Assembly (NCBI GenBank): GCA_963603285.1
Contig: CAVCMG010000001.1
Location: 1-64,000, forward strand
Source: UBA11957 sp963603285
Lineage (GTDB): Bacteria; Bacillota; Clostridia; Lachnospirales; Lachnospiraceae
Direction of reading: 5' to 3'
DNA: 64,000 bases
The position numbers and the translations under genes were made by a program. Within the stretch, counting starts at the first letter, position 1, and each line of letters starts with the position of its first letter. Positions 41,601 through 49,739 of the stretch are shown here, one piece after another. Under the pieces are notes generated by a model that saw nothing but the letters and a program-made list of their open reading frames with translations, made no database searches and was not told where the DNA came from.

Positions 41601-44161
41601 AGGATGAAGCATACCAGGAAAGAATGCGTGGCTATGTAACGAAAGCAGATGTATTACAGGATGCCTATGAAAAACTGCAGACAGTACTTCCAGTAATTGA
41701 GGCTATTGACAATCTCCCGGAAACAGCCACTATCGAAGAGGAAGCCGCTATCCAGCAGGCAAATGCCCTGTATGAAGCTCTGACAGAAGCAGAAAAAGCT
41801 GGTGTATACAATTACAGCAAGCTGGCAGACCTCCTTGCCCAGCTGACTCAGCTGAAGGATAAGGCAAAAGCTGTCAGTGAGCAGATCGATGCATTACCGG
41901 CAGCAGAGCAGGTAACAATGGATAACGAAGCCGCTATCGCAGCCGCCAGAGCAGCTTATGATGCACTTTCTGATGCAGAAAAAGCAGCTGTGACGAATTA
42001 TGACAAACTGCAGGCAGCAGAGCAGCAGCTGGGAAATATCAAGGCAGCAGCGGAAGTTACCCAGATGATCGATGCCATCGGTGAGATAACGCTGGATAAC
42101 TACGAGACAAAATATGAGCGGATCGTAACAGCCCGCAGTGCATACGATAATCTGGCAGATGGCGCCAAAGCCTTAGTTACCAATCTGGATACGCTCAAGA
42201 AAGCAGAAGAGACCTATCAGTCGATGGATGAGGATGTCAAAGAGGTAATCGCAGCCATCGACAAGCTCAAAGAGCCGCTGGCCAAGTCCAATGCAGCTAT
42301 GGATGCCAATGCGCTGTATGAAATCTGGAATGAGTACACGTATGTTGTTGTAAATATCCGCGGTCTGGCCGATGAACTGACAAAGGACAAGCAGGCAATC
42401 GTTACCAATATGAAGGATCTGGAAGCTGCGGAAGCCTATATCCAGAAGATCAAAGACTACGATCAGGAGCTTGCAGATCAGGATACAGCAGCGCAGATCG
42501 CCACGGATAATTATGTACAGGCGAAGACGCTGTTAGGTGCAGAAGCTTTCCCGAAAGCTGAGAATTATGATCCGAGCAAAGAGGATGCGGAAAATATTGC
42601 AGATGTTGCAGCTCAGGTAGCACAGGCAAAAGCTGTAGTTGATAAGCTGACAGATGATCAGAGAACAGCACTGGATGAAGCACTGGGAGCAGGAACGATT
42701 GACAATCTGAATGCCCTTGCAGAGCTTGCAAACGCTGTAGAGGGGTATGATGACCAGTACAAGGCAACACAGGATGAGCTGAATGAAACAGCAGAAAAGA
42801 TCAAGGATGAAGCAGCAGTCAAGCAGTATGTCAGCGAACTGACCGAGGTTTACAACACCTACAAGGATAAAGAGGTATCCCGAAGCGATATCGCTATCAT
42901 CCGCCAGACCATCAAAGCATATGACGATCTGACTGAGGCACAGAAAGCTATTATCAAGAATGCAGAAGAGGCTACCACGATCACAGCTATGCTGGATGCA
43001 TTAAAGAAACAGGATGAACAGGTACAGAAGGATGAAAAAGCCGCTGCAGAAGTGACAGAGTACATCAAAAACCTGCCGACCAGCCTGAATCTCGACAATA
43101 TGGAAGCTGTACGCAAAGATCTGCAGATGATCGCTGACAAGTACAATGCGCTGAATGCCAATGCACAGAGCTACGTCCGTATGCTCAGTAAGGTAACGGC
43201 TACCAACAATGTACTGAATACCATGACGACGGAGATCAATACATTCCGTCAGGGTAAACCGGCCGTGACAGCCACTGCTACAGCTTACAACAGCGTAACG
43301 GTTAGCTGGAATACATACCAGTATGCACAGTCCTACGATGTTTACAGAAAGACAGTCGGAGGCGAGTGGACAAAGCTTGGTAATACGACGGCTTTACAGT
43401 ATGTAGATCAGACTGTAGCCGGAGCGACAGCTTACAGCTACACCGTAGTGGCATTAAGCTCCCGCTGGGGTCAGAGTGTATCCAGTGCGTATGATGAAAA
43501 CGGCGCAGCAGTGACCACACCGGCAGCACCGCAGCCGGATAATGGCAACACAACGCCGGACAACGGTAATACAACACCGGGTAACAACAATGTATCCAAA
43601 GATTACACCGGCCTTAAAGCCGCATCTGCCGGATACAGCAGCATCAAGCTGTCCTGGAAGAAGGTCAGCGGAGCCAGCGGATATGTGGTTTACCGTGCAA
43701 ACAGTGCAAATGGTAAATACAAAGCTGTTAAGACGATTAAAAAGGGTAAGACGACATCTTTCACAGACAAAAAGCGTACCACAGGAAAGGCTTATTATTA
43801 TAAGCTTCGTCCGTATAAGACGGTAAAGAACAAAAAGCAGTATATGTCCTACAGCAGCGTGGTCAGCACCAAAGCTGTGCCGGGCAGAGTGAAATTCACG
43901 AAGCTGACAGCCAGAAACCAGAAAGCTACGTTGAAGTGGAAGAAGGTCAGCGGAGCCAGCGGCTATCTGCTCTATCGTTCGGACAGAAAAGACGGCGGAT
44001 TCACCTGCATCAACAGTGTTAGCAGTCGAAGAACCAGCTACACCAATACGAAGCTGAAAAAGGGACAGACCTACTATTACCGGATCCGTGCATACCGTAA
44101 GGTTGGCGGTAAGAGAGTATACGGTAACTTCTCTGTCGTCAAAGCAGTAAAAGCAAAATAA
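38687..44161 (+). CDS. Giant secreted surface protein with alpha/alpha-barrel, helical repeats and Fn3-like domains
   Basis: A protein of about 1,824 residues. Order: signal peptide (cleaved near KADTVS); unique beta-rich region (about 35-440); two cadherin-like sandwiches (about 440-570, each closing with TxxDGT-x-K-x-Y); an alpha/alpha-barrel domain (about 575-900) with repeated helices such as FASYIWALWGLKAAGAEIP and DMKGWALAAVADLVEP, like terpenoid-cyclase or cobalamin-binding alpha domains; FIVAR-like three-helix repeats (about 930-1520: AARAAYDALSDAEKAAVTNY); an Fn3-like domain, an Asn/Thr/Gly/Pro linker, and two Lys-rich Fn3-like repeats (WKKVSGASGYVVYR, WKKVSGASGYLLYR) at the end. ATG 38687 is preferred: GAGGG is seven bases upstream, too close for ATG 38681. 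There is no sortase motif. I infer a B12-regulated cobamide-binding or adhesive protein. Confidence 0.75.
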   Translation: MKNEKTSRCVKGISISILMFLISICFTVAVKADTVSTFSAYYGIKAETNQFIKSDKWENIYILDADIGSTDDFSLLGEIDKDAKITKVTSSYDAWKIYTTEITYAENGEKKDYSISYHLSIAPGNMMAAIAKRIDVGGAVRFTLTVNNSDGSEQDIILIQNVKTGSLQNNAEGGVKYVAVNDVKKEETLDGESLKSTFGTDENKYHITSVDKDVNEINLSLMRTMQDKAIFKGKADATTMGWLTFGENYVGYNNGLVRFNALNEIYAGKYTTPTYSLKKGYNVIDLYIAYGSPVINMTKTKPYANIFDSIEFPMITQKSVINSRYLLSRNLTCIPYIIYWDGEASDVQTVKSSNCELSEVRAYAGMIKNGDYPTEYKVYSSDTGYRMIVPAGTENKTIYLGVLTKDSLASVNVLGNEKSEGGSLQDGCDRCGFYYGVNLADESIETNEAGNKVIKVQVTAEDGTEKTYEIEVEETSSECDLKNVVIDNASVTNLETQLNAGETSFYLDVENSDKSISFSSFEVSAGATVTVDGQKVEAGQVVSVTADAITRVVVTALDGTTNKEYLFIHRFNGKDMPYFTISDQTKAEAQELLDAGWSKRSAEEQKKLLYDYWGVYKACATNSDLTGAVVYDVTTHTFKQATDYGAVIMELVMIGENPYSYTDDKGNNLVQALIDKPEGPFASYIWALWGLKAAGAEIPQKLVDEVVKQAASKTFTLDMKGWALAAVADLVEPTELAKLVESFRDSLVTEGDDAGMFFNKEYKLPNTISHGCVLEGMAAAGVDVEKVFGVSDTGTPLQVIKNRYLTADGKFKYNISSEDEPSFSKDLIIGLGDIVNGGNVWTNCKLTKDKYSALLEVGQSMISTMGITADTEDEQLKTVYTTYQAAKEAYAGASSVYGIGKQYYDLYEAIAKVSPEAVNKPDVRMLRSMDDNAAIDAVNADVAIIENAENVFDNAEAVINAKKAYDALGEGQDEAYQERMRGYVTKADVLQDAYEKLQTVLPVIEAIDNLPETATIEEEAAIQQANALYEALTEAEKAGVYNYSKLADLLAQLTQLKDKAKAVSEQIDALPAAEQVTMDNEAAIAAARAAYDALSDAEKAAVTNYDKLQAAEQQLGNIKAAAEVTQMIDAIGEITLDNYETKYERIVTARSAYDNLADGAKALVTNLDTLKKAEETYQSMDEDVKEVIAAIDKLKEPLAKSNAAMDANALYEIWNEYTYVVVNIRGLADELTKDKQAIVTNMKDLEAAEAYIQKIKDYDQELADQDTAAQIATDNYVQAKTLLGAEAFPKAENYDPSKEDAENIADVAAQVAQAKAVVDKLTDDQRTALDEALGAGTIDNLNALAELANAVEGYDDQYKATQDELNETAEKIKDEAAVKQYVSELTEVYNTYKDKEVSRSDIAIIRQTIKAYDDLTEAQKAIIKNAEEATTITAMLDALKKQDEQVQKDEKAAAEVTEYIKNLPTSLNLDNMEAVRKDLQMIADKYNALNANAQSYVRMLSKVTATNNVLNTMTTEINTFRQGKPAVTATATAYNSVTVSWNTYQYAQSYDVYRKTVGGEWTKLGNTTALQYVDQTVAGATAYSYTVVALSSRWGQSVSSAYDENGAAVTTPAAPQPDNGNTTPDNGNTTPGNNNVSKDYTGLKAASAGYSSIKLSWKKVSGASGYVVYRANSANGKYKAVKTIKKGKTTSFTDKKRTTGKAYYYKLRPYKTVKNKKQYMSYSSVVSTKAVPGRVKFTKLTARNQKATLKWKKVSGASGYLLYRSDRKDGGFTCINSVSSRRTSYTNTKLKKGQTYYYRIRAYRKVGGKRVYGNFSVVKAVKAK

Positions 44162-44193
44162 GGATGGATCAGAGCATCCGGTAAACAGGAGAA

Positions 44194-44307
44194 CTTCCCG
44201 GTAACGGGCGGGCTTCGGGGATTTCCCCGAAGTCACGCCCTGGGAAGGTATCCTGTGAACAGAGAAGCATTTTGGTAAAAAGAGATGCTTCTGTGCTGAC
44301 AGGATAC
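44194..44307 (+). promoter_or_regulatory. Two consecutive strong hairpins between surface-protein genes
   Basis: Hairpin 1: CTTCCC...GGGCG...TTCGGGG-ATT-TCCCCGAA...CGCCC...GGGAAG (44194-44247). Hairpin 2: GTATCCTGT (44248-44256) with ACAGGATAC (44299-44307), enclosing AGAAGCAT/ATGCTTCT. Neither has a T tract. They may mark RNA processing or a partial stop between the giant gene and the next. Confidence 0.6.
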
Positions 44308-44344
44308 TGTAAAAAACATAGTTTTATATGTGGAGGAATATAGA

Positions 44345-47029
44345 ATGAAGAGGAAGACAGTAACAGCGTTTCTGATGAGCCTGTGTCTGGTGCTGACTGT
44401 GCCGGGAACGGCATATGCGTCAGAAGTGCAGTCTGGGGCAGCAGAGATCCAGGTACAGAGTGTTGTGGAAGAAAGTCAGCCGGATAAAGCAGTTACGGAG
44501 GATGAACCGGATCAAAAAGAAGAAAACGGACAGACAAAAGAGGACGAACAGGATAAAGCAGAGCAGACCCCGATGAAGAAAGAGGAAACTTCTAAAAAAG
44601 AAAAGGCATCCGAAGATAAAAAGACAGGGGATAAAGCCGAAAGTAAGGATACAAAGGTACAGTCTGGCGAAACACAGGATGTATTGAAACAGATTGAAGA
44701 CGCTGTGGCAAAGGCAGTAAAACAGAACGATCCGGATATAACTTCACAGACGATGCAGGATTTTTACACGGCTTCCGATGCATATGATCAGCTGACAAAA
44801 GATGAAAAAGCAAAATTATCGGATGCGACGGTAAAAGATCTGAAAACGGTAAGGGAACGGATTCAGAAAAAGATACAGACCAGAGACGGTATTACGGTAT
44901 CGGGTCTGGACTGGTATGCTGCGGTACAGGTCAGTGATACGGCGATTGCAGATAAGGTGCTGGCCGCTGCGAAGAAGAGGTATCCGGGGAGTACGCCAAG
45001 GCTTGTATATGGCAAAGATATTACCTATACAGATGTACGGAAAGATTCATCCTATACACAGAAAGATATGGTTTCGCTGACATTTCCTGTGCCTTCGGGA
45101 TATGACCAGTTAGAAAATGCCAGAGTGGTATGTTACGCAGATGGAGAACTCAGTGATCTGGGAGCAGTGAGAAAGGGAGATCTGCTTTCGGCGGAAATGA
45201 TTTATCCGCTGGAAAATGTCTTTGTTATTGATACACCGGTGCTGTTGACTGGTATTACCATGGATGCAGATATCTCCATAAATGCCGGTCAGAAGCAGCA
45301 GCTGGCAGTACATATCGTGCCGGAAAATACGACGCAGACATATCAGCTGATCTGGACTAGTGATAATACAGCGGTGGCTACTGTGGACAGTGCCGGTCAG
45401 GTAACCGCGCTGAAAGAAGGTACGGCACATATTACTGCGACAGTGACTGGTACGCAGATGCGTGCAACCTGTACGGTGACTGTGGTGCAGGGGGCGCATG
45501 CTCTTCCTGTATCGGTGGACAGCATATTAAAAGAAACAAGGGAGTATATGCTGAAAACCGATAAAAATCCAACCATCGGCAGTGAATGGTTTGCTCTGGG
45601 GCTGGCCAGAAGCGGGTTGGATAAAAACAGCAGTTATTTTACTACCTATTATAATCATGTGGCCAACTATCTGGCAGAAAATAAGGGCAAGCTGACCAAT
45701 ACCGTAAAATATACAGAATACTCCAAGGCGATTATTGTTATGACTGCCATGGGCAAGGATGCCCGGAATATTGCAGGATATAATCTGTTTGAGCCTCTGG
45801 CAGATTTTGATACTGTGAAAGCACAGGGAACAAATGGCCCGATCTGGGCTTTGATCGCGTTAAATGCAAATCCGGCATATGCAATTCCGCAGGTGTCCGG
45901 TGTAAAGACGCAGACAACAGAGCAGGGGCTGATTGACTATATTCTCAGTAAAGAAACGTCCAAAGGCGGCTGGACCATTTCCGGCGATACTCCGGACTCC
46001 GATTTGACGGGTATGGCCTTGCAGGCACTTGCACCGTATTATCAGGCCAAAGGGTATGAAAAGGTAACTGCGGCCATTGACCGGGCGCTGGAAACTTTAA
46101 GTACTATGCAGCAGCAGGATGGCGGGTACGCTACGATGGGGATAGCAACCTCGGAATCAACAGCACAGGTTCTGACGGCATTATGCGCACTGGGTATTGA
46201 TCCCATGCAGGATGCCCGTTTTATCAAGGGTGGAAGCTGGACTGTAGAAAATCTGCTGACATATCATATCTCCGGCAGTGGTTTTATGCATGTGAAAGCC
46301 GGAGCTTCAAATAATGGCGGAGGAGCTGCAGGTGAAGTTAATGGTATGGCAACGGAACAGGCTTACTATGCGCTGACGGCCTATCAGCGGTTGCTGGACG
46401 GTAAAACGTCACTGTATGATATGTCGGATATTCAGCTGACCAAAGGTGACAGCGGTGACGGCAAAGGTACAGGGCTGGAAAATAAGGATGATGATACAAA
46501 GAAGGATAATACAAAGAACGACGATAAAAAGCAGGATACAAGTAAAAAGGATGATACCAAAAAGGATACAGATAAGAAAACAAACACTACGACAAACACA
46601 AAACGTAAGCTGACGTATAAAGGGAAAAGACTGAAATTAACCGGAGGAACATCCGGTAAAAAGCTGACGCTGTCCGGAAATTCCGGAAAGAAGCTGACGC
46701 TTGCTGACGGCACGACAACCGATGGTGAGAGCAGTGATGGCTGGGCATTTGAGCCGGAAGATTATGTGGAGAATGAAGAGGCGGCTGGAGAAAAACTGAC
46801 GTTGTCTGATATCAGTGTAGTGGAAGAGGCCGAAAGTCCGGAAAGTGCCGTGACAGAAAGCCAGACGGATGAAGAACAGGCAGAGTCTAAAGATGCAGCT
46901 ATGGAGGAAGGCAAGCAACAGATAAACAGTCAGCGCACAAGCCTGGCAGTGATCGGTACAGCGATTTTGTTTGTGGCCATAGTGATAGCTGGAATCATTA
47001 TATATAGGAAGAAAAAGAATTTTCAGTGA
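44345..47029 (+). CDS. Membrane-anchored surface protein with Big2 and alpha/alpha-barrel (transcobalamin alpha-like) domains
   Basis: An 894-residue protein. Order: signal peptide (residues 1-24), Glu/Lys/Asp-rich stretch (30-115), a small helical region, a beta region, a Big2 Ig-like domain (about 298-385: LTGITMDADISINAGQ, TAVATVDSAGQVTALKEGTAHI), an alpha/alpha-barrel (about 390-700) with terpenoid-cyclase-type repeats (GGWTISGDTPDSDLTGMALQAL, QQDGGYATMGIATSESTAQV), a charged Asp/Lys linker, three KKLTL repeats, and a C-terminal membrane helix followed by RKKKNFQ. ATG 44345 has GGAGGA upstream. The barrel plus the DUF4430 proteins next door mirror the two domains of transcobalamin. A decayed paralogue is at 32402. 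Confidence 0.82.
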   Translation: MKRKTVTAFLMSLCLVLTVPGTAYASEVQSGAAEIQVQSVVEESQPDKAVTEDEPDQKEENGQTKEDEQDKAEQTPMKKEETSKKEKASEDKKTGDKAESKDTKVQSGETQDVLKQIEDAVAKAVKQNDPDITSQTMQDFYTASDAYDQLTKDEKAKLSDATVKDLKTVRERIQKKIQTRDGITVSGLDWYAAVQVSDTAIADKVLAAAKKRYPGSTPRLVYGKDITYTDVRKDSSYTQKDMVSLTFPVPSGYDQLENARVVCYADGELSDLGAVRKGDLLSAEMIYPLENVFVIDTPVLLTGITMDADISINAGQKQQLAVHIVPENTTQTYQLIWTSDNTAVATVDSAGQVTALKEGTAHITATVTGTQMRATCTVTVVQGAHALPVSVDSILKETREYMLKTDKNPTIGSEWFALGLARSGLDKNSSYFTTYYNHVANYLAENKGKLTNTVKYTEYSKAIIVMTAMGKDARNIAGYNLFEPLADFDTVKAQGTNGPIWALIALNANPAYAIPQVSGVKTQTTEQGLIDYILSKETSKGGWTISGDTPDSDLTGMALQALAPYYQAKGYEKVTAAIDRALETLSTMQQQDGGYATMGIATSESTAQVLTALCALGIDPMQDARFIKGGSWTVENLLTYHISGSGFMHVKAGASNNGGGAAGEVNGMATEQAYYALTAYQRLLDGKTSLYDMSDIQLTKGDSGDGKGTGLENKDDDTKKDNTKNDDKKQDTSKKDDTKKDTDKKTNTTTNTKRKLTYKGKRLKLTGGTSGKKLTLSGNSGKKLTLADGTTTDGESSDGWAFEPEDYVENEEAAGEKLTLSDISVVEEAESPESAVTESQTDEEQAESKDAAMEEGKQQINSQRTSLAVIGTAILFVAIVIAGIIIYRKKKNFQ

Positions 47030-47056
47030 TGAAAAAAATAAAGAAGGAGGGACAAC

Positions 47057-49393
47057 ATGAAGAGAGCAGGAAAGTGGATGAAAAAAACACTGTTGGGAAT
47101 GGCACTGGCATTGGGAATGCTGTGCGCTGGCAGACAGTCCGTACTGGCAGATACGATTTCCCTGAGTGTGGAGCGTTTCGTGCTGGGTGGCGGATTTGTT
47201 GTAGAACCGCAGCAGGTCGAATTTACAGAGGGGGAGATGTACTCTACTGTAATTTCCCGGGCGTTGGAACAGTATGGGCACAAGGCTATTGCAAATGCAA
47301 ACAGTCAGTGGGGATATTATATGCAGGGGATGGAAAACGCCAACTGTACGCTGGCTGTACCGGAAGTAGTACAGCAATATGTGCTGAATAAAAAAGGCAT
47401 CGAATTGACGGGAAAAAAGAGTGCAGGAAATGCATTATGTGAGTTTGATTATTCACAGGAATCCGGATGGATGTATACGGTCGACAATGCCTATGTACTG
47501 GGAATGTCGAGTGTGGCGGCAAAAGACGGCGATGTGGTTCGTGTGATGTTTACGTTAAGTAATGGTGCGGATATTTTCGGTTATAATCCGACGAATAAGA
47601 GCGAGTACTATTATAACAATACGCCGCTGACAGATAAGACAGAGCTGGTACGGCTCATGGCCGATGTAAACAGCAATATCGAATGGTGGAATACTGCAGG
47701 CGAGACGTTTGAAAAGGCATACAGCAATGCAAAAACGGTAATGGAAACAATCAATGCGTCTGAAAATGCAGTGAATAGTAGTATTAAACAGTTGAATGCA
47801 GTTAAGAGCAGTCTACCATCTACGGATGTAACCAGTGTGAGTATGAAAAATACTGCAATAGATATGATAACAGGTGAGACTACAAAGCTGTCGTATCAGA
47901 CGGTGCCGAGCTATGCAAGGGCAAAGAGTGAGTTCTGGACTTCCAGCAATGAAAATGTAGCCAAGGTAGATCAGAATGGTAAAGTCACAGCTGTAGGTGC
48001 AGGAAGTGCGGTGATTACTGTCAGACTGGACGGACAGTACGAAGCTAAAACGACAGTAACAGCTAAAACGATTGTCCAGAGTGTACAGTTAAATAAAAGC
48101 AGTATGACCTTACATGTGGATGAGGCTGCCGAACAGCTGAGTTATGTACTGCTTCCGAGCGGAAGTACAGCCAACGTGACATGGACGACCAGTAATGCCA
48201 GTGTAGCCAGTGTGACTGCAAATGGACTGGTAAAACCGTGTGGAACAGGAACGGCTGTCATTACGGCAACAACGGATAATGGAAAGACAGCGACCTGTCA
48301 GGTAACGGTGCTGTCTTCTCTGAAAAAAGCGTTTATGGACGGTATGCCGACAATGGCTGTAAAAGTAGTGTCAAGCCGCAGCGTACAGGTGAGCTGGAAT
48401 GCCTATGCTTATGCACAACGCTATATTGTATATCGGCGTATGCCAGGTGCTGAAATGGTGCAGCTGGCCATTGTTACAGGAACATCCTATACAGATAACA
48501 GTGCGCAGCCACAGAAACAGTATTATTATATGGTAAAAGCGGTCAGCACACGCTGGGGCGGTGAAGTTGAAAGTAAATATGATGCCAATAAACTGGTAAC
48601 AACCCCCAGAGAATACAAAACCGCCAGCGTTCCGTCAGCCGTAAACCGCACATACAACGGTGCATGGCAGGTAGGCGTGGCTGCCGGTAACGGCTATACG
48701 CTGACAGGTACGACCAGTGCCGTGAATGCCGGTACATACACGGCATGGGCTGTTTTGAATGATGGGTACTTATGGCCGGATGGTACAAACCGTACTCTGA
48801 CCTTGACATGGAGCATCGCGAAAGCCGATCAGTGGATCAGCACTGCCGTCAATATCCGGAATTACAAAATGAGTGCACTGAAAAAGAAAGCCTACTCTTT
48901 CAATATCAGTGGCCGTGCACAGGGAGCGGTATATTATAGCGTGGTCAAGGCGCCGAACGGCGGCTGGAAATACATCACCGTAGACAAAAACGGTAAAGTG
49001 ACGATGAAAAAGAAAGCGCCGGGTGGTGTATATCAGGTGAAGGTATCCACTGGTGCGACCGTCAATTTTAACGGCTCTGAGCGTGTGATCCAGATCAATG
49101 TCAACAAGAACAAGCAGAATATTTCTGCTAAAAAGGCTACGATGACCTACAGGACAAAGCAGCTGAAAAAAGGAAATAAATCCTATTCCATCGGCGCAAA
49201 GGCAAAATCCGGTATCACGTATCGCGTGACAAGCGTACCGGAAAATGGCTGGAAATTTATTTCCGTCAATGGCAAAGGCAAAGTCACTGTGAAAAAAAAT
49301 GCACCGAAAGGTACGTACCAGATCACACTGACGGCTAAGGAAAATAAAAATTACGCATCGGCTACCCGTGTGGTAAAGGTGATTGTAAAGTAG
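47057..49393 (+). CDS. Secreted surface protein with DUF4430, Big2, Fn3 and MBG-like domains
   Basis: A 778-residue protein. Order: signal peptide (1-31), a DUF4430 domain (about 32-175) closing with YSQESGWMYTVDNAYVLGMS and AAKDGDVVRVMFTL, a helical region (190-250), two Big2 Ig-like domains (about 255-425), an Fn3-like domain (430-520, VSWNAYAYAQRYIVYRR, close to the Fn3 of the giant protein), an MBG-like beta domain (NGAWQVGVAAGNGYTLTG) and two Lys-rich repeats of about 85 residues at the end that may bind the cell wall. AAGGAGG precedes the ATG, 28 bases behind the previous gene. It would provide the transcobalamin beta-like half opposite the alpha-barrel protein upstream; this pairing is inference. 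Confidence 0.82.
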   Translation: MKRAGKWMKKTLLGMALALGMLCAGRQSVLADTISLSVERFVLGGGFVVEPQQVEFTEGEMYSTVISRALEQYGHKAIANANSQWGYYMQGMENANCTLAVPEVVQQYVLNKKGIELTGKKSAGNALCEFDYSQESGWMYTVDNAYVLGMSSVAAKDGDVVRVMFTLSNGADIFGYNPTNKSEYYYNNTPLTDKTELVRLMADVNSNIEWWNTAGETFEKAYSNAKTVMETINASENAVNSSIKQLNAVKSSLPSTDVTSVSMKNTAIDMITGETTKLSYQTVPSYARAKSEFWTSSNENVAKVDQNGKVTAVGAGSAVITVRLDGQYEAKTTVTAKTIVQSVQLNKSSMTLHVDEAAEQLSYVLLPSGSTANVTWTTSNASVASVTANGLVKPCGTGTAVITATTDNGKTATCQVTVLSSLKKAFMDGMPTMAVKVVSSRSVQVSWNAYAYAQRYIVYRRMPGAEMVQLAIVTGTSYTDNSAQPQKQYYYMVKAVSTRWGGEVESKYDANKLVTTPREYKTASVPSAVNRTYNGAWQVGVAAGNGYTLTGTTSAVNAGTYTAWAVLNDGYLWPDGTNRTLTLTWSIAKADQWISTAVNIRNYKMSALKKKAYSFNISGRAQGAVYYSVVKAPNGGWKYITVDKNGKVTMKKKAPGGVYQVKVSTGATVNFNGSERVIQINVNKNKQNISAKKATMTYRTKQLKKGNKSYSIGAKAKSGITYRVTSVPENGWKFISVNGKGKVTVKKNAPKGTYQITLTAKENKNYASATRVVKVIVK

Positions 49394-49406
49394 AATAACA
49401 AATGTA

Positions 49407-49438
49407 AGCGCCCGGGCTGGAAGGTTCGGGTGCTTTTT
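49407..49438 (+). terminator. Intrinsic terminator of the surface-protein operon
   Basis: AGCGCCCG (49407-49414) pairs with CGGGTGCT (49427-49434), followed by five T. The second 1.2 kb repeat starts right here. Confidence 0.85.
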
Positions 49439-49446
49439 ATAGAAAA

Positions 49447-49460
49447 ACTACAAAAGTAGT
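49447..49460. promoter_or_regulatory. Palindrome upstream of the repeat-unit promoter, copy 2
   Basis: ACTAC-AAAA-GTAGT, identical to 28858-28871, eight bases before the -35 box. Confidence 0.55.
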
Positions 49461-49468
49461 AAAAATAA

Positions 49469-49497
49469 TTGACAGCGTGTGAAAAATGCGGTATATA
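49469..49497 (+). promoter_or_regulatory. Promoter of repeat-unit gene, copy 2
   Basis: TTGACA (49469-49474) and TATATA (49492-49497), 17-base spacing; the leader of about 240 bases is conserved with copy 1. Confidence 0.75.
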
Positions 49498-49739
49498 TAA
49501 GATATATACTAAAAGGCGGATCAGATTTACAATTCTATAGCTGATTTCATACAGAGTAAAGTTAAGGCGTTTTCCTTTTAGATGGCTGACCTATGGCCGA
49601 TGGATGTTTAGCCGGTGAGCAGGCGCGGTCTACATTTCTATAACAATTCAGGATAAACAGCAGTAGAGACAGATATAAGAGAATACAGGATATTCCATGG
49701 TTCGTATGGGTGCACTGACTTTGCGGGAAGGACATATCT

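Noticed and set aside
43520..43600. Short tandem repeats of AAC/GGT-type codons that look array-like
   Set aside because: They encode the Asn-Gly-Asn-Thr-Thr-Pro linker of the giant protein in frame. Unit length and lack of unique spacers rule out a CRISPR array; none is present in the window.
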